64,000 nucleotides of DNA from Neocallimastix lanati (nom. inval.) (taxonomy: Eukaryota; Neocallimastigomycota; Neocallimastigomycetes; Neocallimastigales; Neocallimastigaceae), in the NCBI GenBank assembly GCA_016946835.1, contig JACVTC010000004.1:1272501-1336500 (forward strand), read 5' to 3'. The position numbers were made by a program, and so were the translations under genes. Below are positions 27,780 through 39,257 of this stretch, piece after piece. Within the stretch, counting starts at the first letter, position 1, and every line of letters begins with the position of its first letter. The notes under the pieces are model-generated. The model did not search any database, was not told the origin of the DNA, and saw only the letters and a list, made by a program, of their open reading frames with translations.

Positions 27780-30700
27780 TTGAATGGGTGGTTGATTCAG
27801 GGACCACTCAAACTATAGTTAATAATCCTGAAATTTTAAAAAATAAAGAATTAAAAAACAGCATAATCAACTTTCTTAATAATAAAAGTAATAAGTCTAA
27901 CATTTCTGGTAAATTAAAGATCAAAATAGGACCAGAGATAATAAGTATAGATGATGCTATTTTATTTAAGAATGGAAGAAGGAATTTATTATCTATAATA
28001 GATTTGTTAGATAACAATATTAGCTGTTTATTCTACAACCAAAACAATAAAAAATATTTAAAATTATTCAAAGATAATATCAACCAATTGAAAATAAACA
28101 AAGTCATAGATATTATTGAAATCGATAATGGTTTATTTAAAATTTTAACCAACTCTAATGATAATAATAAAATAGTAAGTAAGAATAAAAACAAAAAGAT
28201 AATTGAAAATTATTTAGTAGAACCTGCCAATGATAAATTAAAAAAATTTATATGGCATAATAGGTTTTTACATTATGATATAAAATATTTACAAGATAAA
28301 ATTAAAAACATCAATGTTTCATTAAAAACGTGTAAGGATTGCAATGTATCTAAAATTAATAAACTGCCTAATAAAACCAGTAATCTTAGAGCAAAATCCA
28401 GAGGAGACTTAATTTATAGTGACTTGCTCGAATTCAATAAAGGTAATAAAGGTATTGAAGGAGTAAATGGCGAAAATTATTCTATCATCTTTGTTGATGA
28501 TTTTTCAAGGAAAATTTGGATATATAACATTGTGAGCAAAAGAGAAGTTGGTAACATAGTTACTAAATTCTTTAATTATTTGAAGAATCATTTTGATCTG
28601 GACATCAAATATTTCAAAACTGACGGTGCACCAGAATATAGTACACCATTATTAAACGAACTATATGACAAACATGGAACCATACACCTTACCACTGCGC
28701 CAAAAAATCCTGAGGAACTAGGAAGGTCAGAAAGGAATAATAGATCTCTCGAAAACTGTATAAAAACAATACTTAGATATTCAAACCTAAATCTTAAATA
28801 CTGGCCATATGCCATAAAAAATGCAGTAGATATTAAAAATATAATACCACATAAAGGTATCAATAATAAAATACCTGACTTAGAATGGTATGGTCCTCAC
28901 CATAATATCAGGTACGATAAATTAAGAGCTTTTGGTTGTTTTGCCACCTATGATAGACAAGAAAATGCAAACAAACTACATATATTCAAGAAATTCGGAA
29001 TAAATCTAGGTAGAGCAGAAAATGCAAATGCTTATAAAATCCTGGACATACAAAATGGAACCATATATTTAAGGAGAAATGTAGAATTTTATGAAACCAA
29101 ATTTATTAAAACTAAAGATATTGATATATTTAACATTAATAAAGAAATAATTTCAGACAACATAGAAGATTTAAATAATGTTGAATTTTATCAAGACCTA
29201 ATCCTTGAAGATCTTATTGATGAATTTGAAAATAATGAAAATTTAGAAAAGAATAATGAAATTAATATTACTGAAGAAAATATTGACAATAACAATTATA
29301 ATGAGAATACAAATTCTAATAAAAATGAAGACATTGTTAATAAACAAAATAATGATGAGGACGATATTATTTCAAGTAGCGAATATGAACCGCTAAATAT
29401 CAGATTAAATAAAATAAAAGAGAACAATAATGAAGAAATTAAAAATAATAATTATATAAGTGGTACAGAAAGCGACATAGAAAGTAACTATAATACATCC
29501 AGCGATGAATTAGTACCATTAAATATCAGAAAAATGAAAAGAAAGATAGTCTCATCCTCTAATGATGAAGATAATCAAAATCACAAACGTATTGAAAAGG
29601 ACCCAAATATAATAGGTGAAGCTAACCATGCTGAAATATGGAATAATTTGCCAGAAATAAATTCAAAAGAAGTTTTCATTCCTAGTAATATACAAGAAGC
29701 ACTGAGACGCAAGTTTAAAACTTATTGGATAATTGCCATCAATGAAGAACTAGAAAACTATGATGCGCATAAAACAGCTACAAAAATAAACAAGAGTCAA
29801 ATAGAGAAAAACAGAAAGTTAATAAAATTAATATGGATTTTTTCTTTAAAAACTGATGAAAATAATAAAGTATTAAAATTTAAGGCAAGACTAGTGGCCA
29901 AAGGATACACCCAAAAGAAAAATATAGATTACTTCGCAATATATTCTCCAACGTTGGAATATGAGTCCCTCAGATACCTTATTGCCTACGCCGCCAGACA
30001 TCACTATGATTGCTACCAATTGGATATTAAAGGTGCATATTTAAACTCAAAAATCGTTACTGATATTTATACAGAAATACCAGTATCTCATCCTGACTAT
30101 GAAGATGGTTACTGTTGGAAATTAAATAAAGCACTATACGGTCTAAAACAGGCAGGCAGACTTTGGTATGAAGAAATTAATAATACATTAATTAATAAAT
30201 TAAGATTTAATAAAACATATGCCGATAGTAACATATATTATAAAATCATTAATGATAATGAAAAAGTGATCATAGGTCTATACGTAGACGATATGATCAT
30301 CATAGGAAACATTAGTAATATCCAAAACACCATAAAGGAAATAAAATATGTATACACTGTTTCAAAATCAGAAGAAATAGATAGTATATTAGGGATTAAA
30401 ATTACAAAAACTAACGTAGGAGAATACACTATGGATCAGTCAAAGTATATTATTAATAAATTAAACGAATATGATATTAAAGAAGAGAAAAATAATCCAT
30501 ATTCAGAAATAACTGATAGTGATCTAAATAAACAAAAGGTAGATCCCACTAAATATAGATCAGCAATAGGATCACTAATTCACTTAGCAAGATGCACTAG
30601 ACCAGATATTAGCGAAACAATAAGTAAACTATCAACTAAAAGGAACAATCCCACTATTAAAGATTGGAAAATATTATTAAATGTTTTTAAATATTTAAAT

Positions 30701-31207
30701 AAAACTAAGAATTTTTATTTAAGATTTGACGATAAAGAAGACATTATGGCTTACTCAGATGCAAGCTTTGGACCAAAAGAAGATGACAATAATGCAAAAT
30801 CAACTACTGGATACATAATATATATTGGAAGTGCACCTGTATGTTGGAGATCAAAAAAGCAAAAATTCACAGCTAGAAGTACCACTGAAGCTGAGTTCAA
30901 TGCAACTGCAGATCTAATCGAAAAGATCATTTGGTTAAATAATTTAAATAAAGAATTAGAAGGGAGAGTTTTATTATGTCAAACATTCTGTGATAACCTT
31001 AGTAATATTAAAATATTAACTAATGAAAAAAGAACTAATTCGTCAAAACACTTTGATATAGATTATTCTTATGTAATGGATTATATAAAGGAGGACTTTA
31101 TCAACATCTCTTATATCAATTCCAACAATATGTTAGCAGATATTCTAACTAAAAGAATCAGTAAGGACTCTTTTAATTACTTTATTGATAACACTTTTTA
31201 TTATTAA
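27776..31207 (+). CDS. pol: Copia Pol polyprotein: protease, integrase, reverse transcriptase, RNase H
   Basis: About 1,143 residues from the proposed frameshift. There is no ATG near the start; the first ATG-less open stretch reads LIEWVVDSGTT. Domains in order: aspartic protease (VDSGTT), GAG-pre-integrase zinc region (HNRFLH and CKDC), integrase core with SDLLEF, TDGAPEY and SERNN carrying the D-D-E triad, an acidic Asn-rich linker, reverse transcriptase with KARLVAKG, QLDIKGAYLN, LYGLKQAGRLW and LYVDDM (YVDD), and RNase H with YSDASFG, STTEAEF, CDN and ADILTK. The order integrase before reverse transcriptase is diagnostic of Ty1/copia. No internal stop is seen. It acts in the cytoplasmic virus-like particle and then in the nucleus. 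Confidence 0.93.
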   Translation, partial: LIEWVVDSGTTQTIVNNPEILKNKELKNSIINFLNNKSNKSNISGKLKIKIGPEIISIDDAILFKNGRRNLLSIIDLLDNNISCLFYNQNNKKYLKLFKDNINQLKINKVIDIIEIDNGLFKILTNSNDNNKIVSKNKNKKIIENYLVEPANDKLKKFIWHNRFLHYDIKYLQDKIKNINVSLKTCKDCNVSKINKLPNKTSNLRAKSRGDLIYSDLLEFNKGNKGIEGVNGENYSIIFVDDFSRKIWIYNIVSKREVGNIVTKFFNYLKNHFDLDIKYFKTDGAPEYSTPLLNELYDKHGTIHLTTAPKNPEELGRSERNNRSLENCIKTILRYSNLNLKYWPYAIKNAVDIKNIIPHKGINNKIPDLEWYGPHHNIRYDKLRAFGCFATYDRQENANKLHIFKKFGINLGRAENANAYKILDIQNGTIYLRRNVEFYETKFIKTKDIDIFNINKEIISDNIEDLNNVEFYQDLILEDLIDEFENNENLEKNNEINITEENIDNNNYNENTNSNKNEDIVNKQNNDEDDIISSSEYEPLNIRLNKIKENNNEEIKNNNYISGTESDIESNYNTSSDELVPLNIRKMKRKIVSSSNDEDNQNHKRIEKDPNIIGEANHAEIWNNLPEINSKEVFIPSNIQEALRRKFKTYWIIAINEELENYDAHKTATKINKSQIEKNRKLIKLIWIFSLKTDENNKVLKFKARLVAKGYTQKKNIDYFAIYSPTLEYESLRYLIAYAARHHYDCYQLDIKGAYLNSKIVTDIYTEIPVSHPDYEDGYCWKLNKALYGLKQAGRLWYEEINNTLINKLRFNKTYADSNIYYKIINDNEKVIIGLYVDDMIIIGNISNIQNTIKEIKYVYTVSKSEEIDSILGIKITKTNVGEYTMDQSKYIINKLNEYDIKEEKNNPYSEITDSDLNKQKVDPTKYRSAIGSLIHLARCTRPDISETISKLSTKRNNPTIKDWKILLNVFKYLNKTKNFYLRFDDKEDIMAYSDASFGPKEDDNNAKSTTGYIIYIGSAPVCWRSKKQKFTARSTTEAEFNATADLIEKIIWLNNLNKELEGRVLLCQTFCDNLSNIKILTNEKRTNSSKHFDIDYSYVMDYIKEDFINISYINSNNMLADILTKRISKDSFNYFIDNTFYY

Positions 31208-31230
31208 TTATTATTATGAAATTTTATTTT

Positions 31231-31240
31231 GAGGGGGGAG
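31231..31240 (+). other. Polypurine tract
   Basis: gaggggggag abuts the right LTR. This is the usual plus-strand primer of LTR elements and is conspicuous in this A/T context. Confidence 0.9.
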
Positions 31241-31850
31241 TGTTAGATTTTTCAAACTAAAATTCCTTCTCTAAAATTAATAATAAAAATTTTTTCTATA
31301 TGAAATTATAAAGTTATATTAAAAACTTAATTTATTATAAATTTAAATTTAATAATTTCACTTTAACTATTATATTAAAATGGCTTAGATAAAATAAATT
31401 TTTTACTTTAATTATTATAATAAAAGGTCCTTCCTATAAAGGATATATATGATAGAAGAAAGAATTACAAAACTAAAATAAAGTGAAATATCATATTTTT
31501 TACAATAATAAAATAATTATATAATTAATATAAAAAAAAAAAAAAAAAAAAAAAAAAATTTATATAAATACATATGTAGTTTCATTTTTTAAAAAATAAG
31601 AGAGAAAAAAAAAAAAAGAGAAATTTGTTTTTTTTTGTAAAATATAACGAGAGAAGTTATATTTATAAAAGAAAAGTGTATTTTTAATAAATAAAAGTAA
31701 ACAAAAGAAAAATTTTATTTTTGTGTTATTAAATTTATTATTATAGATAATAATAAATTTTTGTATTAAATTTTATATTAAATAAAGTTTTATTAAAAAA
31801 TAAATTTTCTGTACACCATTGAGCTTTATTAGCGGGGCTTATTTCTAAAA
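31241..31850 (+). repeat. Right LTR
   Basis: 610 bp, nearly identical to the left LTR, ending ctaaaa before the target duplication tataa. The near identity indicates a recent insertion. Confidence 0.93.
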
Positions 31851-31855
31851 TATAA

Positions 31856-32296
31856 TATATTAATTTTTTTTTTTTTTTAATTAAATTTAAAAAATCTTAA
31901 TTATTAAAATTATTATTGGACATATAATTTAAATTTTTTAATATTATTTATTAACAGAAATGTTAATATAGTTTTAATAAAAAAATATATATATGTATAT
32001 ATATATATAATTAATATATATATAATTAATTTAATTAGTATTTTTTATTATTATTATTTTTTTTTATTTGTTTGATGTTATTAAATTTTTTGATATTATT
32101 TGCAAATATTAAGTTTATTTTATTAGGTTTTTATTTTTAAGAAGATATAGTTTTTTTCTTAAATTATAATACTTAAAAAAAAATTATATTCTATAATTAA
32201 TAACTATATAAATAAATAAATAAATAAAAATTAGAATTTATACTATTATTCTATTATTATTATATGAATTTTATATTTTATTATTATCACTACATA
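31856..32296. other. Short A/T intergenic stretch
   Basis: Lies between the retrotransposon and the 3' end of the first helicase gene. Only A/T tracts are seen. Confidence 0.6.
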
Positions 32297-35200
32297 TTAT
32301 AGAAATGATGTAAATTTTTTTATTGCTTTAATTATTTTGAAAAAGCTTGATTCAGGTTTGTTAACTTCTTTTATTTCTATTTTTTTTTTTTTTAAAAAAA
32401 AAATATCATTATGAATATAAATTTAAAAAAATAATAATATGATGGTGATTAGTTAATGTGATATATATTAAAAGTAATTATTTATAAATAAAAGTATAAT
32501 TATATGATAAAATAAATAATTAATTAAAATTTTTTTTAGAAAAAAAGAAAAATTAAATAGACTTTTTATACCTTGTAATTTATTTATCTTATCAAGAATA
32601 TTATGTTCTGTTTGTCTTTTAAGTTCATTTAGTTTTTTCATTTTTTCTAATTTTTCTTTTTGTTTTTCATGTTTATCCAGCTTATCTGGTTTTTCTTGTT
32701 TTTCTTGTTCAATTGTTTTCTTTAAATTTTCGAAAAAGTCTTTAGGAAGTATATTTTTGGGGAAAGAATGTGGTGTATTGAGATATTTTTCACCATCTAA
32801 TTTAAAACTACCATTTTGTATAATGTCCATAATAATTTTGCTCCAGTGAACATTGGTTCTTAAAGTTTCCATATTACCAATAATAATTAAGGAATTTCGA
32901 GCTCGAGTAAGAGAAACATTAACTCGATTAGCATTTCTTAAGAATCCAATTTTCCCATCAGATCGAACTGTTGATAAAATAACAATATCATTTTCTTGTC
33001 CTTGGTAACTATCGACAGTATTGACTTGAATATTTTTAAAAATATTAGCTTTCTTTAAAAGTTCTTTAAATCTTGAATGACTTCCTAAATCAATCATTTC
33101 ATCATAAAATGAAAATATATTGTTACTGCTTCGATATTTAGTCTTATCTAAAAAATCATTTAACGTATCTTCATAATATTCTCTTAATTTCTTTTTAATT
33201 AATGATACTTGAGCATTATAAAATGTAATGATAGAAATTCTTTTAGAGAAACAAATATTTGAATAACAATGTAAAAGTTCATTAATACAATTAATAACAA
33301 GTTGAGCTTCTTTTTCATTACTTATGGATGAATTATTATTTTGAGTAATATTCCCTTTTACATTATAAAATACAAGAGGTCCAAATTTTTTATTATCTTT
33401 ACACCATTCACCTATCCATTTTTTGGATTTAACATTTTCACCATCGGAAATTTTATTATCATAAAATGCTTTATTGGCAAGTCTACTAATATCTGGATGC
33501 ATACGATATTGAACATTTAATAGGGTAAGTTCACTCTGAGATCCTTTATGAATACGTTCAAATAAACTTCTTCCATAATTACATTGTTTTAATTTACCAG
33601 ATTTAACGGTTGGTGGAAGTTGTTTAGGATCACCAATTAAAACAACTTGATGAATATTATAAGTGAAAGGAATTAAGGTAGTTAATTCAGTAGCTTGACA
33701 TGCTTCATCAATAATTAAAAGACCAAATCCTAATTTTTCGATACATTTGTTACCACTACTACATAATGTACAAACAATGACATTGGCTTCCCTTAATTCC
33801 TTACTTAATTCATGCTCATCTAAATCATTATCAGCACAATATCTAAATGATTTAATATATTCTTTATCCTTTTCTTCTATATAAAAAAAGATATATATGT
33901 ATATAATAAAAAATTTTGTTTTTATTATTTATACAAAAAATTAATAAAATAATAAACCAGAGTTTATTATTTTTAATTATTATTATTAATTATTATTATA
34001 TTCATAATAATTATTATTTTTTATTTATTGATTATAACTAATTATTATTATTTTTATTATCATTTATTATTATTTATTATTACTTATTATTATTTATTAT
34101 TATTTATTATTATTAATATTATTTATTTTATTATTATTATTTTTATTATGAATTTATTATTATTATTATTTATTATTTTATTAATTTACCTTTTTCTAAT
34201 CTTCTAATAATTTCATCACAAGCATAATTACTTGGAGCACAGACAAGAATTTTTGATTCATTTCCAGTAAGATTATTATATTGTAATTCTCGATCAATAA
34301 TCGCAACAAGTACTGAAGTTTTACCTGTACCAGGTGGACCATGAATTAATGAAATCTTTCTATCTTTAACTTTAATTAAGGCAGATGCTTGAGATTCATT
34401 TAATTTATAGTCATTAATCACTTTTTTTGTAATATTGGTATATTCTGGTCCAAAATATTTTATACTTTTGTTACTAATACTGCTAATTTTCCCACTGGTA
34501 ATAATTTTACAAATAGGTAAGGAAGAATTTTCAACAAAATAATTTAAGGTTCTATATTCTTTTATAATTGCTCCAAAAGACATGATATGAATACAAATCC
34601 ATTGTCCTTTTTCTCTAATAATTTCATATTGAAGTTTTTCAATTTTTTCGAGGGACATACGTGCCATACAAAATGTATTTATTTTATCATCAGAAGCAAT
34701 ACTCCTTCCTAAATTTAATGATCTCATTTTTTTAATAAAATCATCATCATCATCGTCATCGTTATTTTCAAACTCAGAACTATCAACATTACTGTTATTA
34801 TAGTTGCTTGCTACACCACCACCGATTTTCTGTAGAACATAAGGGTATCAAAATATATAGTTTTGAAATCATCACTTATTTTTGCTAAATAAAGTAAATC
34901 ATTCCTTTTTATTTCACCAGAAGATCTTGGTTCTTTATATTTTCTTTTTTTATTTTGGATAAAATCCATTCCATCATATCTAGATAAAAAATAATAAGGC
35001 ATCACAATTTTTAAATAATAGGTAGGATTATCAAATAGAAGCAATGAATCATTATTACTTTTAAAAGCTTTTATATCAACATTGACAGCAAGCGCTTTGA
35101 AGTTTATTTTTTTCTCATTCAATTTTTCATTGAATGATCTTAATTCTTCTTTACATTCTATATGAAATAATGGTTCTATTACCTTTATATATGTAGAAAT

Positions 35201-35496
35201 ACATTTTCAAAAAAAAAAAATAAAAAAAAGAAAAAAAAAAAGTTTTTTTTTTAATTTTTAAATATATTTATATATATATATAAATAATTTTTTTTAATAC
35301 TAATTTTGTTAATTATATTGATAATTACATTATTGTACCCCCTCATAGAATGATAAGTATCTTTTAGAATAGGAAATTTTTTTCTCCTAATATCAGAATA
35401 TGGATCTTTAGTTAATTTCCAATTATATGGACTTTGTGAACAAGCAAAATAGAAATCTTTGGAGTCTTTTTTATCTTTATTTTGTAAACTTAACAT
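32297..35496 (-). CDS. UPF1/SEN1-like SF1B helicase, copy A, one frameshift
   Basis: Exons 35329-35496, 34190-35182 and 32572-33876 match copy C. A last exon from about 32,377 to 32,297 is proposed from a TAG acceptor; it is diverged from the other copies. Motifs: HGPPGTGKTS (Walker A), CAPSNYACDE, DEACQ (Walker B), GDPKQLPPT, YRMHP, DSYQGQEND and SLTRARN, the full SF1B UPF1/SEN1 set. Such enzymes unwind RNA or RNA-DNA hybrids. No UPF1 Cys/His domain is seen. Exon 2 is 993 nt, not 1 mod 3 as in copies C and E. The frame breaks after FYRKS near 34,830, before the acidic linker. Either the gene is inactivated or a base is misread. Confidence 0.75.
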
Positions 35497-36363
35497 TTTT
35501 TTTTTTATTAAAATATTCTTTTTTAATTAATTATTAATAATGTAGTAAAAAGTATTGATTATATATAACATATATATATATATAGTTTTTATTTTTATTC
35601 TTATTTTTATTTTTACTTTTATTTTTATTTTTCTTTTTATTTTTAATTTTATAAAAATTAAATATATTACTATAATAATTATTAATTTATTAATATAAAA
35701 ACAAATTTATTTAAAAAAGGGATAAATAAATATTATTATTATTATTTTTTTTTTTTTTTGTATATATTTAATCAAAAAGAAAGAAGTATATGATTGGCAA
35801 TGAGGCTATGTATAGTTCATTACCAAAAAATGTCTAGAAATTATTTATAATTTTTTTTTTTTTTGTAATATATTTATTAAAATATTTTATAATTATTTGA
35901 TCAATAATATATTATAATAATATATTATGATATTATATTGAAATATAAAATTTAATATATACTAATTTTTGGACATTATTAATATAAATTAAAAATATAA
36001 TTTAATAATTAAAATTTCTGGACCTTAAGATTACTTTTTTTTATTTTTTATATTTTTTTTTTTTTTTATTTTTTATTATTATTTTTTTTTTTTTTTATTT
36101 TTTATTATTATTTTTTTTTTTTTTTTTTAAATTTAAATGAAAATGTAGTTATATATATAATTAATAATAATAATAATTATAATAATAATAATAATAATAG
36201 TAATAATAATAATAAAAGAAAAAATTCAAATAATAAAAATAAAGTAATTTATATAATAAAAATTAAATAAGAAAAAATATATATATATAGTAGTATATAA
36301 AATAATATAAATAAATAAATACATTTAATTGAAAAAACTTTTTTATTTCTTAATTTTTTTTTA

Positions 36364-36420
<57 letters not shown>

Positions 36421-36582
36421 TTATTAATTTATTAATTTATTATTTAATTATTTCCATAATATAATATTTTTAATAAATAATTCCATTCCCAAACTTCATT
36501 TGAATATAAAGTGTGTATTCGCATTGCTAATAATTATTAAAAAATACATGAAAATAAAGCACATATCTTTTTTTTCACATTA

Positions 36583-36613
<31 letters not shown>

Positions 36614-36767
36614 GAAAACTAAGTTATGAGTTTTGAGGATGAATGGGGTTTTTAATTCTTATTATTTATTGATGATAATTTTATTTAGATAAAAATTATC
36701 ATTCAAATCTATATCAAATTTTTTTCTTTACCTTATCGTTTTGACGATGATTCTTGACAACTGCTGA
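35497..36767. other. Upstream flank of helicase copy A
   Basis: A/T-rich. It contains a less biased block at 35,781-35,850 (tatatgattggcaatgagg and onward) that recurs upstream of copy B at about 40,893-40,963, and poly-T/poly-A runs. No gene is seen. Confidence 0.5.
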
Positions 36768-37111
36768 TCAATACAATATACAATTGATTGGATTCAAATT
36801 GATCATAGTGTAAAAATCATTAATCACAATAGGCATAACATTAATAAGGTATTCAGCAAACTCAACAAAATGTGAAATTAGTAAAAGAGACTCTCTCAAA
36901 GGTGAATGAAAACTGTTATTAATAAATTGTCTTCTTTCGTCCGAATTGTCTTTAAAATTTTTCATATACTACAATTTTCATCAAGAAGGAGACATAGTAC
37001 ATATAAAATTAATATTATCTTCATAAAAAATTCTTCCTTTTTATCATCAGAAATGTTTAATGATTTCTCATGAATATGAACAATCAAAGAAAAATTAATA
37101 TTAAATTGCAT
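36740..37111 (-). pseudogene. Unidentified frameshifted small ORF
   Basis: From an ATG near 37,111 a minus-strand frame of about 48 residues, with a hydrophobic MKIILILYVLCLLL stretch, runs to a stop near 36,965. Another frame continues from there as about 65 residues including RRQFINNSFHSPLRE. Composition is coding-like and the two join by one shift. I do not recognise it. It lies just downstream of a minus-strand LINE fragment and may be part of the same debris. Confidence 0.35.
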
Positions 37112-37137
37112 AAATATAGGAATATATATATATGTTT

Positions 37138-37480
37138 GATGGACGGTTCATGCCAAGTTTGAATGTAGAATATTCATAATATCATAAATCTCTAAAATCC
37201 TTTGGTTTAACAACTAGTGTAGCATATTTACTGATTTCAAATTTCAGCAAATAAGCCACCGTATCACTTTTATTTTTTTTTCTTTCAGTAATTATATAAT
37301 ATTCCTGAACATTTATCAAAATATGTCATTGATAAATATATTAATTAAAATAAGTAATAATAGACACCCGAAAAGCATAATGTATTGGTGAATTGGAAAT
37401 TCTTATTATATACTATCATTAAAATTTATATGAGCTTTCGAAGTAAGGTATAAATTATAATAATTATTAAGAAATTTAAT
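37138..37480 (-). mobile_element. LINE reverse transcriptase fragment (copy A flank)
   Basis: Homologous base by base to 46,628-47,055 and frame-broken. The recognisable order on the minus strand is a degraded NSPIH region, an IFIND-type patch, a FEISKYATLVV patch and a HSNLA/FKLG patch. About 90 bp around the FADD motif, present in the 46.8-kb copy, is missing here. Confidence 0.6.
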
Positions 37481-37534
37481 AAATCATTTTAAATTACAAT
37501 AAATCATTTTAAATTACATGTTTTTACATTAACA

Positions 37535-38755
37535 ATGTGGCTTATACATTAATTTACATACATTATGCTTCAATACATTCGAAGTTTATTCCTCATTATT
37601 TCACTATGAATATAATTTGGTGTGCTAAGTGAATATGTGCAAATTATATTATTACTAAATTTATATATTACATAAATTTTATTTTTATCATAAGAATATT
37701 TCTTAATATATTCTTTATTAATTGTATATTTATATATATACTTTGTATATTTGTTTTGATTTTATTTTTAACTATATTACCTTGTATTTTGTATTTGATA
37801 TTTGACGTTTTGTGAATTAACGAATAACCCATTATTAATAGATAATTTATTATTCATGTTTTAATTAATTTAAATTGAATACTCGTTAGGTTTTACAACA
37901 AATCATTTATTATTTATGACTAACTTTCTATATTTTAAATAAAATAGTTTATTATAAAGTGATTTATTCGTTTAATTTATTAAAATAACTTAATATTTAA
38001 AATATATTAATTTTAAATATTATCAAATAATTCCTAAATCTCCATTTGGAGTCTTTTAGGTATAATAATTTATATATACCTAAGTGTCAATTCAGAGATC
38101 TTTTTAGGCTTTAGATTAAATAAAATTATTTAAAATATATTGTATAACGTGTTTTATACACGTTAATTTTAGTTTAGTTAATTTTCATTAGTTTCCTTAT
38201 TTAATATTAATATTCTCAAACTTCGTAGTAGAAATAATTGCCAAAAAAAATTAATAAAGTAGTTTCATTAATATTTATGTTCCTCATTCCCCCTAAAAAC
38301 CGAATTTCTTAAAGTATTTTAAATATTTGGATTTTCTCATAAATAAAATATTTGTATATTTGGTAGATGAATAAACGTAATTTATATCGTATATAACTCA
38401 TGGCTATATTTAATTATTACAGTAAGTTATTATATAAATCTATTTCACACTAGATTTTATAATATTGTATTATTATTTGAATGTACCTATTTCATACTAA
38501 GGAATTACCATTCATTTATATTATATCTTCCTTAATATAATGGGGATATTAACTTAATTGTTATTTATACATTTAGTATGGGATCTATGACTTTAAGTCT
38601 CCCCCATTAATAATAATGTTATTATTTACCCGTTTAATATGTGTAATTATATGCTTTTTTTAATATTATATGTATAATGTGGCTTATATATTGATTTACA
38701 TACAATAAATTTCAATACATTCGAATTATTTCTCATTATTTCATATATTCTAACA
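37535..38755 (-). mobile_element. Possible LTR-type relic bounded by 70-80 bp direct repeats
   Basis: 37,535-37,603 and 38,677-38,755 are clear direct repeats (atgtggcttata, atttacatac, caatacattcgaa, ctcattatttca). Read on the minus strand the right-hand copy begins TGTTAGAATA, like the copia LTR terminus in this window. A ggggga purine run (minus strand) lies near 38,600 and another near 38,290. No protein is encoded in between. A solo or truncated LTR or a small non-autonomous element is the best guess. Confidence 0.4.
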
Positions 38756-39145
38756 ATATAATTTTTTTTTTTTTTACGAATTATTTATTATAATTTTTTT
38801 TTTTTTTTTTTTATCGCCGCATTTATTGCAAACTTTAATCTTTATTTATTTATTTATTTATTAATTAATTACATGAATATTTTTTAATATTAATAAAAAT
38901 AATAAAAAAAAAATATATAAATATTATTGGTCCAATTAGAACATAATAATATTTAAAATAGTAATTTGAAATAAAAAGTAATATTCAAAATCGAGTGTAT
39001 AAATAAATTCAGAAAAAAAGTTCATATGCAACGAACCTCACCTCTGAATTATTTATTCTGGATTAGGGTTTGAACTGACTATCTGAAAGAAATTATGATA
39101 CTTATTATAAATATAATAAAGAATCAAATTAAAATTAAAACATAT

Positions 39146-39222
39146 TTAAAAATTATAAAAATTTTTAATTCTCATTTTGGAAAGGATTGAATTAATTTTA
39201 TAAATTTCATCATTTTTTTCTA

Positions 39223-39257
<35 letters not shown>

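Larger units (their letters stand above)
26210..31850 (+). mobile_element. Complete Ty1/copia (Pseudoviridae-type) LTR retrotransposon
   Basis: All parts are in place: 608-bp left LTR, primer-binding site, gag, pol in copia order (protease, integrase, reverse transcriptase, RNase H), a polypurine tract gaggggggag and a 610-bp right LTR. A 5-bp target duplication tataa lies at 26,205-26,209 and 31,851-31,855. LTRs start TGTTAG and end CTAAAA, an imperfect inverted terminus. Both reading frames are open, so the element may be active. It sits between a LINE scrap and the helicase array. Confidence 0.95.

Noticed and set aside
27808-30429. Open frames antisense to copia pol (27,808-28,017; 28,588-28,863; 30,238-30,429)
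   Set aside because: Shadows of the strongly supported sense pol frame.
39040-39090. tRNA-like B box (minus strand gtcagttcaaaccct)
   Set aside because: No A box or cloverleaf could be fitted around it.
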